A stretch of 15,827 nt of DNA from contig CAZXLK010000024.1 in the NCBI GenBank assembly GCA_964641775.1, forward strand, positions 1 to 15,827. The letters run 5' to 3'. Each line of letters starts with the position of its first letter. Within the stretch, counting starts at the first letter, position 1. The translations under genes and the position numbers were made by a program. Source of the DNA: CAIPFQ01 sp964641775 (lineage in GTDB: Bacteria; Chlamydiota; Chlamydiia; Chlamydiales; SM23-39). The notes below the pieces were generated by a model. The model worked only from the letters and a program-made list of their open reading frames with translations. It was not told the DNA's origin and searched no databases. Shown here piece after piece: positions 6,362 to 13,904 of the stretch.

Positions 6362-7395
6362 TCCCAACCAAGCTGATCTTAAAATCAGGGGAAGTTTTTC
6401 CCGGGCTGTCGCCTGCCTGGCAAAAGGGCGATTTTTTTGGGGAAGTGGTTTTTACAACAGGGATGACGGGATATGTTGAATCGCTCACCGATCCCTCTTA
6501 TGCGGGGCAAATTTTGGTTTTTACCTATCCCCTCATTGGAAATTACGGAGTTCCCAATCCAAAGTTTTGGGAATCGGATAAAATTCAAGTCAGCGGTCTT
6601 GTTGTTGGGTCTTTAACTGAAGATGCCATTCATTGGAATCGGGAAAGAGGGTTATTGGAATGGTTGGAAAAGGAAAAAATTCCCCTCATTCAAAATATCG
6701 ATACGAGAGCGCTCACAAAAGTTCTTCGAAAAAAAGGGGTGAGCCTTGGCGCCCTCACAGAGACCAATGTAAAGCGGTTTTACAATCCCAATCAAACCAA
6801 TCTTGTAGCAAAAGTTAGCTGCAAAACAAAATCTCTCGTAAAAAAAGGGATAAAAAAGGTGATCGCAGTTGACTGCGGGATGAAAGAAAATATCATGAGG
6901 CATCTCAATAGATTTCCACTTGAAATTGAAAGAGTCCCTTACGATTATGATTATTCAGAAGAGCCATTTGATGCCCTTTTTCTTTCCAATGGGCCGGGCG
7001 ATCCAACCATGGCATCTACAACGATTGCCATTTTGCAAAAAGCGCTTCTTAAGAAAAAACCGACCTTCGGCATTTGTTTGGGAGCGCAGCTTCTTGCTTT
7101 GGCCATTGGTGCCAAGACCTATAAATTAAAATTTGGCCATCGAGGACAAAACCACCCATGTCTTGACCTAATGGAAGATAAAGCAATTCTTACCTCGCAA
7201 AATCACGGCTATGCCATCGATGAAAAAAGCTTGCCCAAAGATTGGCAGGCGACTTTCATCAGCCTCAATGACCGATCTGTCGAAGGGATTGCCCATAAAA
7301 CCCTCCCCTTTTTTGCAGTCCAATTCCATCCGGAAGCAAGTCCGGGCCCCACAGATGCCGCCTATCTCTTTGACAAATTTTACGAGATGCTATGA
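6358..7395 (+). CDS. carA: Carbamoyl-phosphate synthase small (glutaminase) subunit
   Basis: CarA hydrolyses glutamine and channels ammonia to CarB for carbamoyl phosphate synthesis. From the ATG at 6358 the protein is 345 aa, somewhat shorter than the ~380 aa of enterobacteria. Its N-terminus (IPTKLILKSGEVFPG) aligns directly with the family start; an upstream in-frame ATG at 6322 would add 12 residues with no family match, and 6358 also forms an ATGA overlap with the small upstream ORF. Motifs: GEVVFTTGMTGYVESLTDPS (28-47), IDTRALTK (114-121), LSNGPGDP (209-216), nucleophile Cys240 in FGICLGAQ, and His324/Glu326 in FHPEASPGP. The residue after GICLG is Ala where E. coli has His, a minor variant. 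It is followed by carB with an ATGA overlap. Confidence 0.95.
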   Translation: MIPTKLILKSGEVFPGLSPAWQKGDFFGEVVFTTGMTGYVESLTDPSYAGQILVFTYPLIGNYGVPNPKFWESDKIQVSGLVVGSLTEDAIHWNRERGLLEWLEKEKIPLIQNIDTRALTKVLRKKGVSLGALTETNVKRFYNPNQTNLVAKVSCKTKSLVKKGIKKVIAVDCGMKENIMRHLNRFPLEIERVPYDYDYSEEPFDALFLSNGPGDPTMASTTIAILQKALLKKKPTFGICLGAQLLALAIGAKTYKLKFGHRGQNHPCLDLMEDKAILTSQNHGYAIDEKSLPKDWQATFISLNDRSVEGIAHKTLPFFAVQFHPEASPGPTDAAYLFDKFYEML

Positions 7396-10300
7396 AAAAG
7401 GCGTTAATACTAGGTTCTGGGGGACTTCGGATCGGGCAAGCGGGAGAGTTTGATTATTCGGGCTCGCAAGCCATTAAAGCTTTCAAAGAAGAAGGGATCA
7501 AAACGGTTCTTGTCAATCCCAACATTGCAACAGTGCAAACAGATGCCCAAATGGCAGATGTGGTTTATTTTCAGCCGCTGCAGGTAACGAGCTTGGAAAA
7601 GATCATAGCCAAAGAAAAACCGGACGGCATCCTTTTAGGCTTTGGCGGGCAAACGGCATTGAATCTTGGGCTGGAATTGGATGCATTGGGAATTTTAAAG
7701 AGGTACGGTGTAAAAGTTTTAGGCACCTCTATTGTTGCAATTCGGCTGACAGAAGATCGGGATCATTTTAAAAAAGAGCTCTCTCAAATTGGGGTCTTGG
7801 TTCCAAAAGCAATCGCTGTTAAAACCATAGCAGCGGCAATATCAGCAGCTGCTGAAATCGGATATCCGGTGATGCTCCGATCAGGCTTTTCTTTAGGCGG
7901 GCTTGGCTCGGGAAAAATTGAAAATGAGAAAGAGCTAAAAGTAAAAGCAGCCTACGCACTTAGCGGCGCTCCCCAAATCCTCATCGAAGAATATCTTTAC
8001 GGATGGAAAGAGCTCGAGTATGAAATCGTGCGCGACGTCCATGATCAAGCCCTATCGATCTGCAGCATGGAAAATTTTGATCCGATGGGGGTTCATACAG
8101 GAGAGAGTATCGTTATTGCTCCTACGCAAACTCTTTCCAACTCAGAACATTTTCTTCTTAGGAGCATTGCCATCCAAGTAGCCCGCCATTTTAAAATTCA
8201 AGGGGAATGCAACGTCCAATTTGCCTTGAATCCTAAAAACGGCGAATACAGAGTCATTGAGATGAATGCAAGGCTATCTCGCTCAAGCGCTCTTGCCTCA
8301 AAAGCCACAGGCTATCCCCTTGCTTTTGTTGCAGCAAAATTAAGTCTTGGCTACCGGCTCGATGAGATTCCCAATGCCATCACAAAGAAAACGACGGCGT
8401 TTTTTGAGCCGTCTCTCGATTATGTCGTCGTAAAAATTCCCCGATGGGATACGCAAAAGCTAAAAACTGCCGAAAGATCGATTGGAACCGAAATGAAGAG
8501 CGTTGGCGAAGTGATGGCCATCGGAAGATCTTTTCCCGAAGCTTTGCAAAAAGGGATCCGAATGCTCAATATTGGGTCCACAGGAATAGAAGATCCTCCT
8601 GAGCCTGCTGTTGTTAATCTTCTCGCTCCAACCGACCGAAGGATTTTTTCTTTGTACGCCTTTTTCAAAAAAGGGGGATCCGTTGAGAAGGCGCATCACC
8701 TATCCCAAATCGATCCTTGGTTTTTAAACCAAATCGAAGAACTTGCCGGGTGTAAAATGAAGGACCTTCGCAAAGCCAAACAGCTTGGGTTTTCCGACGC
8801 TTCCATTGCAAAGGCATTAAAACTTAGCGAGGAGAAAGTACGGAAACTCCGCTTGCAAAAAGGAATTATCCCTTATGTCAAACAAATCGATACTCTGGCC
8901 GGAGAATTTGATGCCGAGACCAATTATCTCTACATGACCTATCAAGCTCAGGAGCATGACATCTCCCCTTCGAAGAAAAATCCCATTTGCATTTTAGGAT
9001 CAGGTCCTTATTGCATTGGATCATCCGTGGAATTTGATTGGTGCGCAGTCAATATGGCGCGCCATCTTCGAAAAAAAATGAAAAAAGAGGTGATCCTCAT
9101 CAATTCCAATCCGGAGACTGTCTCCACCGACTTTGATGAATCGGATAGGCTCTATTTTGAAGAGCTTACTTTGGAAAGAGTGCGAGATATTGCCGATTTT
9201 GAATCTCCAAAAGGAATTATCGTATCTGTAGGAGGGCAAATTGCAAATAATTTAGCCTATCCTCTAACGGTTTTTAAATATCCTGTTCTTGGCACTCCGG
9301 CTAAAATGATCGACCAAGCAGAAAACCGCGAATCTTTTTCCCGCCTTCTCAAAAGCATATCGGTAGATCAGCCGGAATGGCAAAGGGCGACAACTTTGGA
9401 AAAGGCGGAAAAATTTGCTAACGAAGTTGGCTATCCCGTCTTAATTCGCCCCTCTTATGTTTTATCCGGCGCTGCGATGAATGTGATTTGGAGCCAAGAG
9501 GAGCTGGAGCGTTATTTGAAAGTGGCAGCTGTTGTATCGAAAGATCATCCGGTTGTCCTTTCCAAATTTGTAGAAAATGCCAAAGAATTGGAGATTGATG
9601 GCGTTGCGCAAAATGGGGAAATTGCAGTCTCTGCAATCTCTGAGCACATTGAAAATGCAGGAGTCCATTCGGGAGATGCAACGATTGTCTTGCCGCCGCA
9701 GCGCATTTATTTGGAAACGATTCGAAGAGTCAGATCAATTAGCGCTTTAATTGTAAAAGCATTAAAAATTTCAGGTCCTTTCAACATCCAATTTTTAGCA
9801 AAAGACAATCAGATCCAAGTGATCGAGTGCAATTTGCGAGCCTCTAGATCTTTTCCTTTTGTTTCCAAAGTCACAAGAGCTCCCCTCATCCAAATTGCAG
9901 CAGAGTCGATCTTGAACATCCATAAGCCCAAATCTTATGAAACTCTCGATTTAAATTATGTAGGAGTCAAAACGCCTCAGTTTTCCTATAACAGACTCAA
10001 AGGGGCAGATCCTGTAGCTACCGTTGAGATGGCATCTACGGGAGAAGTTGCTCACATTGGCGATTCGTATTTAGAAGCTTTTTTTGCCTCTTGGCTCTCC
10101 ACAGAACAAAAACTCAAAGGGAAAAGGCTCTTGGTAACCGCCTGTCAAAGCTACAAAGGCAAACTCCTTGGAGCCCTCAAAGCTTTGGATGCAAAAGGAT
10201 GGGATCTTTTTGCAACAGAAGGGACCCACGCCTTTTTGGCAAGTAAAGGGATCGGCTCCGTCTCTGTCTACAAAGTCGGAGAAAAATATGAGCCGAATAT

Positions 10301-10520
10301 AACAACGCTCATGGCAAAACAGGCCATTGATCTCATCATCAATCTCCCCGAGCCTCAAAATAACGACCCATCAGGCTATCAAATCCGCCGCCTTGCGATT
10401 GAACACCATATCCCCCTCATCACAAACCCCCAACTAGCCGCCATCTTTTTGCAATGCCTAGTTGATCTCAATCCTCAAGAGCTACCGATCCGCTCTTGGG
10501 AGGAATTTTGTAGGAGCTAA
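7392..10520 (+). CDS. carB: Carbamoyl-phosphate synthase large subunit
   Basis: CarB uses bicarbonate, two ATP and CarA-derived ammonia to make carbamoyl phosphate. The 1042-aa length is close to the usual ~1070. Two homologous halves are evident: the first from residue 1 (ILGSGGLRIGQAGEFDYSGS, then an ATP-grasp with EEYLYGWKELEYEIVRD and EMNARLSRSSALASKATGYP) and the second from ~530 (ILGSGPYCIGSSVEFDW, then an ATP-grasp with AKELEIDGV and EHIENAGVHSGD). The C-terminal MGS-like allosteric domain from ~910 keeps FATEGTHAFLASKGI, so nucleotide regulation is plausible. Its start overlaps the carA stop (ATGA), and its stop is one base before the ATG of the small winged-helix gene. No frameshift or missing motif was seen. 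It serves pyrimidine synthesis here; no arginine genes are in the window. Confidence 0.97.
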   Translation: MKKALILGSGGLRIGQAGEFDYSGSQAIKAFKEEGIKTVLVNPNIATVQTDAQMADVVYFQPLQVTSLEKIIAKEKPDGILLGFGGQTALNLGLELDALGILKRYGVKVLGTSIVAIRLTEDRDHFKKELSQIGVLVPKAIAVKTIAAAISAAAEIGYPVMLRSGFSLGGLGSGKIENEKELKVKAAYALSGAPQILIEEYLYGWKELEYEIVRDVHDQALSICSMENFDPMGVHTGESIVIAPTQTLSNSEHFLLRSIAIQVARHFKIQGECNVQFALNPKNGEYRVIEMNARLSRSSALASKATGYPLAFVAAKLSLGYRLDEIPNAITKKTTAFFEPSLDYVVVKIPRWDTQKLKTAERSIGTEMKSVGEVMAIGRSFPEALQKGIRMLNIGSTGIEDPPEPAVVNLLAPTDRRIFSLYAFFKKGGSVEKAHHLSQIDPWFLNQIEELAGCKMKDLRKAKQLGFSDASIAKALKLSEEKVRKLRLQKGIIPYVKQIDTLAGEFDAETNYLYMTYQAQEHDISPSKKNPICILGSGPYCIGSSVEFDWCAVNMARHLRKKMKKEVILINSNPETVSTDFDESDRLYFEELTLERVRDIADFESPKGIIVSVGGQIANNLAYPLTVFKYPVLGTPAKMIDQAENRESFSRLLKSISVDQPEWQRATTLEKAEKFANEVGYPVLIRPSYVLSGAAMNVIWSQEELERYLKVAAVVSKDHPVVLSKFVENAKELEIDGVAQNGEIAVSAISEHIENAGVHSGDATIVLPPQRIYLETIRRVRSISALIVKALKISGPFNIQFLAKDNQIQVIECNLRASRSFPFVSKVTRAPLIQIAAESILNIHKPKSYETLDLNYVGVKTPQFSYNRLKGADPVATVEMASTGEVAHIGDSYLEAFFASWLSTEQKLKGKRLLVTACQSYKGKLLGALKALDAKGWDLFATEGTHAFLASKGIGSVSVYKVGEKYEPNITTLMAKQAIDLIINLPEPQNNDPSGYQIRRLAIEHHIPLITNPQLAAIFLQCLVDLNPQELPIRSWEEFCRS
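10511..10516 (+). promoter_or_regulatory. Ribosome-binding site for the small winged-helix gene
   Basis: TAGGAG lies in the last codons of carB, 5 bases before ATG 10522. It favours this start over the in-frame ATG at 10462 inside carB. Confidence 0.6.
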
Positions 10521-10521
10521 T

Positions 10522-10911
10522 ATGTCAATGATTCAAGAAAAAACTACATTCAATTCGGATGATTTACATTGGAATGTTTTCTCTACCTTTTACGATGATT
10601 GCATTTATTCAACTGAGAGCATTGCCAATGGTATAATCAGCTCTCGTCCCACTCTTCCATTCCCACCACCCGTACCCCCTAGTCAAACACCCAAAAATAA
10701 AATGTCTGAAAGAACAATGATAAAAATTATAGAAAAATGCCGCTTCGCTTGGAAAACTGCTCACCAATTGTCAGTTGAAGTGAAATTGTCAAAAGGACGT
10801 CTTCTTTATCGCTATTTAAAACCTATGGTAAAGGAGGGGATCCTTGAAGTATCAAAACCTACTTGCAGTGTCACTTTCAGCAAACGCTCTTTTAGGTATA
10901 AACAAATGTGA
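10522..10911 (+). CDS. Small proline-rich protein with C-terminal winged-helix-like domain
   Basis: This 129-aa protein is not recognised as a named family. Residues 1-40 are polar and Ser/Thr-rich. Residues ~43-57 form a proline-rich linker (PTLPFPPPVPPSQTP). Residues ~62-129 look like a winged helix: a first helix (RTMIKIIEKC), a helix-turn-helix pattern (TAHQLSVEVKLSKGRLLYRY), then LKPMVKEGILEV leading into a short beta wing and a basic tail (SKRSFRYKQM). This suggests DNA or RNA binding and possibly a regulator of the pyrimidine operon in which it is embedded, though context is the only support for that role. It starts one base after the carB stop, with a good ribosome site, and its TGA overlaps the GTG of the glycosyltransferase gene (GTGA). 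An upstream ATG at 10462 would lie within carB and is not preferred. Confidence 0.6.
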   Translation: MSMIQEKTTFNSDDLHWNVFSTFYDDCIYSTESIANGIISSRPTLPFPPPVPPSQTPKNKMSERTMIKIIEKCRFAWKTAHQLSVEVKLSKGRLLYRYLKPMVKEGILEVSKPTCSVTFSKRSFRYKQM

Positions 10912-11918
10912 AAAATGCTTGTATTCATGCTTTTTTGAAGTGCACTCGTAAGCCTTCTCATCCTCAAAAGAAGAGATTTTTAATCGTTAGCACAACGGCG
11001 CTTGGCGATACTCTTTGGGCAACTCCTGCAATCGAATCTTTGCGCCTCTCTTTTCCCGATGCATTTATTGGCTGTTTGACCTCCCCTATTGGAATGGAAG
11101 TTTTAAAATACAATCCAAATATTGATCGTCTTTATCTTTTACAAAAGCTTTTTAAGTTAAGAAAAACGCTTTACCAAGAAAAGTTTGATACGGTACTCCT
11201 TTTTCATGCATCGCAAAGGCTTACTTTGCCCCTTTGTGCAAGTATTGGGGCTTCCAGAATCGTCGGATCAGAGGGAATCAATAAAGGTCTTGATGACCTT
11301 TTAACCGATCCCATGCCAAAAACTTTTGAGCATGAGATTGTAAGGCGCTTGGCACTTGTCGAAAAGATCGGGGGAAAGATCCATACGGAAAATCTTTCAT
11401 TATTCCTCCAGCCGGAAGAAATCTTGAAAAAACAAGAAGGACTTCGGATAGCTCTTCATCCGGGATCGAAAGATCGCTTCAAAAGATGGCCGGAGAAAAA
11501 TTTTGCAGAAGTTGGAAGAGCTTTTAAAAATGCGCAAATTGTGATTACCGGATCTAAAGGAGAAGAAGAAATCGTGCAAAAAGTAGCATCGATGATTCCC
11601 GGCGCAAAAGTATTACAGAATTTACCGCTTAGACAGTTTGCAGCAGAGATCAATCGAATGGATCTTCTCATTTGCAATGATACGGGGCCTTTTCATCTTG
11701 CCTGCAGCTTAAATACACCGGCAATTGGCCTTTTTGCTGCAACCGATCCAAAGATTTGCGGACCCCATTTGGCAAAAAACGCTTTGGCCATTTCGAAAAA
11801 ACCCACTTGTATGCCTTGTTTGAAAAAAAAGTGCCAAAATCCTTTTTGTCTTTTGCAGATCGGCTCTTGCGAAGTAATCGAGGCTGCGCTAAAAATGTTA
11901 CCGTGTCCGAAACCTTAG
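10908..11918 (+). CDS. Glycosyltransferase family 9 protein (lipopolysaccharide heptosyltransferase-like)
   Basis: This 336-aa GT-B glycosyltransferase resembles the WaaC/WaaF/WaaQ group, which adds heptose from ADP-heptose to the LPS core at the inner membrane; the true donor and acceptor are unknown. The N-terminal half has FLIVSTTALGDTLWATPAI with the probable catalytic Asp34, then NPNIDRLYLL. The C-terminal half has IALHPGSKDRFKRWPEKNFA with Lys192 in the donor-binding region, then VITGSKGEEE, LICNDTGPFHLACSLNTPAI, and a Cys cluster (CMPCLKKKCQNPFC) seen in many GT9 members. The start is GTG, overlapping the previous stop as GTGA; no ATG start fits. The end overlaps the start of pyrB by 16 bp. 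Its place between carB and pyrB is odd, since no other envelope gene is nearby. Confidence 0.85.
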   Translation: MKNACIHAFLKCTRKPSHPQKKRFLIVSTTALGDTLWATPAIESLRLSFPDAFIGCLTSPIGMEVLKYNPNIDRLYLLQKLFKLRKTLYQEKFDTVLLFHASQRLTLPLCASIGASRIVGSEGINKGLDDLLTDPMPKTFEHEIVRRLALVEKIGGKIHTENLSLFLQPEEILKKQEGLRIALHPGSKDRFKRWPEKNFAEVGRAFKNAQIVITGSKGEEEIVQKVASMIPGAKVLQNLPLRQFAAEINRMDLLICNDTGPFHLACSLNTPAIGLFAATDPKICGPHLAKNALAISKKPTCMPCLKKKCQNPFCLLQIGSCEVIEAALKMLPCPKP

Positions 11919-12805
11919 CTTTTTCAGATTTGATTTCCATTGGCGATCTTGCAAAAGAAGATTTGGATGAGATTCTTAAAATGGCTCATACGTTTGAGCC
12001 TCCTCCCGACCTTTTGAAGGGATCCATTTTAGCTTCTTGCTTTTTTGAGCCGTCAACAAGAACCCGCCTTTCTTTTGAAACAGCCATGCTTCGCCTTGGG
12101 GGCTCGGTGATCGGATTCTCAGAGATTGCCTCAACTTCCTCCACGAAGGGAGAATCTCTTGCCGATTGCATCCGAGTCATCGGCTCTTATGCCGATATCA
12201 TCGCAATCCGCCATAAGATGGAAGGATCGGCAAGGCTGGCAAGTGAGGTGACAAAAACACCTGTGATCAATGCAGGAGATGGAGCCAATCAACATCCCAC
12301 CCAGGCTTTGATCGACCTTTATTCGATTGAAAAGTGTCAAAACCGCTTAGATTCATTGCATATTGCTATTGCCGGCGATTTGAAATTCGGCCGAACAGTT
12401 CATTCCCTTTGCCAGGCTCTTGCATTTTATCGCCCCCGCCTCTACTTCATTTCCCCGGAGTCTTTGCAGCTTTGCGATTCGATCCAAAGCGAACTCAGGA
12501 AAAAAGGGATTAAATTTTCTTTTCATGAAAGTTTTCACGAGGTGATGGAAAAACTCGATATCCTTTACATGACACGGATCCAAAAAGAGCGTTTTGCCTC
12601 TGATCTTTTTGAAAATCCCTGCAAGCTCAAAATGGATCATTTGGAAAAGGTCAAACCCAATTTCCGAATCTTGCATCCCCTGCCCCGCGTAGATGAGATT
12701 GAAACAGCAATTGATTCCACTCCATACGCCTATTATTTTGCCCAAGCAGAACATGGAACCTTGATCAGATCCGTCTTGCTTGCCTTCATGCTGGGAAAAT
12801 TATGA
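11903..12805 (+). CDS. pyrB: Aspartate carbamoyltransferase catalytic chain
   Basis: PyrB condenses carbamoyl phosphate with aspartate, the committed step of pyrimidine synthesis, as a cytosolic trimer. From the GTG at 11903 the protein is 300 aa, close to the usual ~305-310. Motifs: the carbamoyl-phosphate loop FFEPSTRTRLSFE (47-59), STKGESLAD (80-88), GDGANQHPTQALIDLY (125-140), MTRIQKER (223-230), LHPLPRVDEI (257-266) and the C-terminal YFAQAEHGTLIRSVLLAFML. The reading frame is open upstream into the glycosyltransferase gene (ATG at 11756), but family alignment around LISIGDLAKEDL places the start near 11903; TTG at 11930 is an alternative. There is no clear ribosome site, so translation probably relies on coupling with the overlapping upstream gene. 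The ATGA overlap with pyrI points to a PyrB-PyrI holoenzyme. Confidence 0.95.
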   Translation: MSETLAFSDLISIGDLAKEDLDEILKMAHTFEPPPDLLKGSILASCFFEPSTRTRLSFETAMLRLGGSVIGFSEIASTSSTKGESLADCIRVIGSYADIIAIRHKMEGSARLASEVTKTPVINAGDGANQHPTQALIDLYSIEKCQNRLDSLHIAIAGDLKFGRTVHSLCQALAFYRPRLYFISPESLQLCDSIQSELRKKGIKFSFHESFHEVMEKLDILYMTRIQKERFASDLFENPCKLKMDHLEKVKPNFRILHPLPRVDEIETAIDSTPYAYYFAQAEHGTLIRSVLLAFMLGKL

Positions 12806-13236
12806 TAAAAACTTTATCTGTTTCTGCAATCAAAGATGGGAGCGTAATTGATCACATTCAAGCAGGAAACGCATTCAAAATCATCGAGCTTCTCAAGCTA
12901 ACCGCAGATGCAAAAAGAGTCACAGTGGGCTTAAATCTTAAAAGCCGAATGCTTGGTATGAAAGACCTGATCAAGGTAGAAAATTTCTTCTTAAACCAAG
13001 CCCAAGCGAGCCAAATTGCAATCTTCTCTCCACTTGCCACCATCAACGTCATACAAAATTATAAAACCATAAAAAAATTCAAAGTTCAAATGCCCGAAGT
13101 GATCTCAGGAATCTTAGAATGCCCCAACCCCCGCTGCATCACAAATGGCGGCGCTATCCCAACCCTCTTTACAGTAGAAGAAAATCTAAAGATCCAATTG
13201 TTCTGCCGTTATTGCGAAAAACCCCGCCCCATGTAA
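12802..13236 (+). CDS. pyrI: Aspartate carbamoyltransferase regulatory chain
   Basis: PyrI binds allosteric nucleotides (CTP/ATP) and joins PyrB trimers into the regulated holoenzyme. The 144-aa length is close to the ~153 aa of E. coli. Motifs: the effector-binding N-terminus VSAIKDGSVIDHI, GNAFKIIELLKL, VTVGLNLKSR with MKDLIKVEN, IAIFSPLATINVI, and the zinc site made by Cys107, Cys112 (CPNPRC), Cys135 and Cys138 (CRYC). All four zinc ligands are present, so it is probably functional. The ATG overlaps the pyrB stop (ATGA), and the sequence GGGA lies 7-10 bases upstream as a modest ribosome site. The repeat array begins directly at its stop codon. A full PyrBI pair implies feedback inhibition of the pathway in this organism. 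Confidence 0.95.
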   Translation: MIKTLSVSAIKDGSVIDHIQAGNAFKIIELLKLTADAKRVTVGLNLKSRMLGMKDLIKVENFFLNQAQASQIAIFSPLATINVIQNYKTIKKFKVQMPEVISGILECPNPRCITNGGAIPTLFTVEENLKIQLFCRYCEKPRPM

Positions 13237-13401
13237 GATGTGGAACCCAGTTCGTATAAATAGGGGTGCGTAATACCAATTGTGTGAGTTTTATCAGCAC
13301 AGAGAAAAAAATAAAAAAGAGTTAGAAAGTACGCGGAGAAAAAATTTAGCCGCTAAAGCGGCTTGGAGTTAGAACGGCCAGGCCTGAGGTTAGGAGTTGT
13401 T
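13234..13401 (+). repeat. Intergenic repeat unit A (forward)
   Basis: This ~168-bp copy begins at the pyrI stop codon: the shared homology with unit C starts with TAAGATGTGGAACCCAG. Order of words: GTGGAACCCAGTTCG, ACCAATTGTGTGAGTTT, ATCAGC, GAGAAAAAAATAA, GAGTTAGAAAGTACGCGGAG, hairpin GCCGCTAAAGCGGC, GGAGTTAGAACGGCCAGGCC, GAGGTTAGGAGTTGTT. Its tail (from AACGGCC) matches unit D; its middle just before the hairpin (AAAAAATTTA) matches unit C; the run TAAAAAAGAGTTAG matches unit B. It carries CACAGAG where the other three have CGCGGAG. Confidence 0.9.
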
Positions 13402-13422
13402 ATGCACAGGAAAAGCCAGCCC

Positions 13423-13588
13423 AAGGTGTGGACCCCGGTTTGTGTGAGTAGGGGCACGGAATTCCAGTTGTGTGAGTTTTATCAGCGCGGAGAAAAAAAT
13501 AAAAAAGAGTTAGAAAGTACGCGGAGATGAAAAATTGGCTGCTTCGCAGCATGGAGTTAAATCCGGACCCTGCCGGGAGTTAGAGGTT
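13423..13588 (+). repeat. Intergenic repeat unit B (forward)
   Basis: This ~166-bp copy lies in the same orientation as unit A, separated from it by 21 bp. It is the most diverged in its head (GTGTGGACCCCGGTTTG). The hairpin is GCTGCTTCGCAGC: compared with GCCGC/GCGGC of the other units both sides of one stem pair have changed (C-G to T-A) and the loop is shortened. Its tail (ATCCGGACCCTGCCGGGAG, then TTAGAGGTT) matches unit C rather than A. Confidence 0.9.
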
Positions 13589-13710
13589 CAGAAGGGTACG
13601 TAATCACAAGTTAGATTGCTTTTACATAGAAATTTGATAGAGAAGATCATGGCTGCAGGAATTGAAGTCATCAGAATTGGTTATCTTCGTTCTGGAGAAA
13701 TGCCGATTAT
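13589..13710. other. 122-bp spacer at the centre of the inverted repeat array
   Basis: This non-repeat sequence lies between the head-to-head arrays. On the plus strand it contains an open stretch (13616-13710) encoding LIEKIMAAGIEVIRIGYLRS and a few more residues, with composition like a gene remnant. It runs straight into repeat C and has no recognisable domain. It could be a decayed gene piece captured between repeats, or simply unrelated DNA. No RNA gene is recognised. Confidence 0.4.
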
Positions 13711-13876
13711 AACCTCTAACTCCCGGCAGGGTCCGGATCTACCTCCTGCCGCTTTAGCGGCTAAATTTTTTCTCCGCGTACTTTCTAACTCCCCTTATTT
13801 TTTTCTCCGCGCTGATCAAACTCACACAATTGGTATTAAGCACCCCCATACTTATCGAACTGGGTTCCACATCTTA
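13711..13876 (-). repeat. Intergenic repeat unit C (inverted)
   Basis: This ~166-bp copy is in reverse orientation to A and B. Bases 13771-13870 are identical over 100 bp to 13967-14066 in unit D. Its tail (13711 side) is the reverse complement of the unit B tail; the word beside the hairpin (TAAATTTTTT) matches unit A. Its far end carries CCACATCTTA, the exact reverse complement of the pyrI-stop end of unit A. Confidence 0.92.
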
Positions 13877-13904
13877 ATCTTCTTCTGTCAATTGATTATC
13901 CGTA

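Noticed and set aside
10462..10521. Upstream ATG for the winged-helix protein inside carB
   Set aside because: The TAGGAG site directly before ATG 10522 and the absence of one before 10462 favour the shorter start.
11756..11902. Long N-terminal extension of pyrB
   Set aside because: It overlaps the conserved C-terminal GT9 sequence in another frame and has no counterpart in aspartate carbamoyltransferases.
13350..13366. Intrinsic terminator after pyrI (GCCGCTAAAGCGGC hairpin)
   Set aside because: The stem is only 5 bp and no T-run follows on the plus strand. On the minus strand a T-run follows, but no gene would use it.
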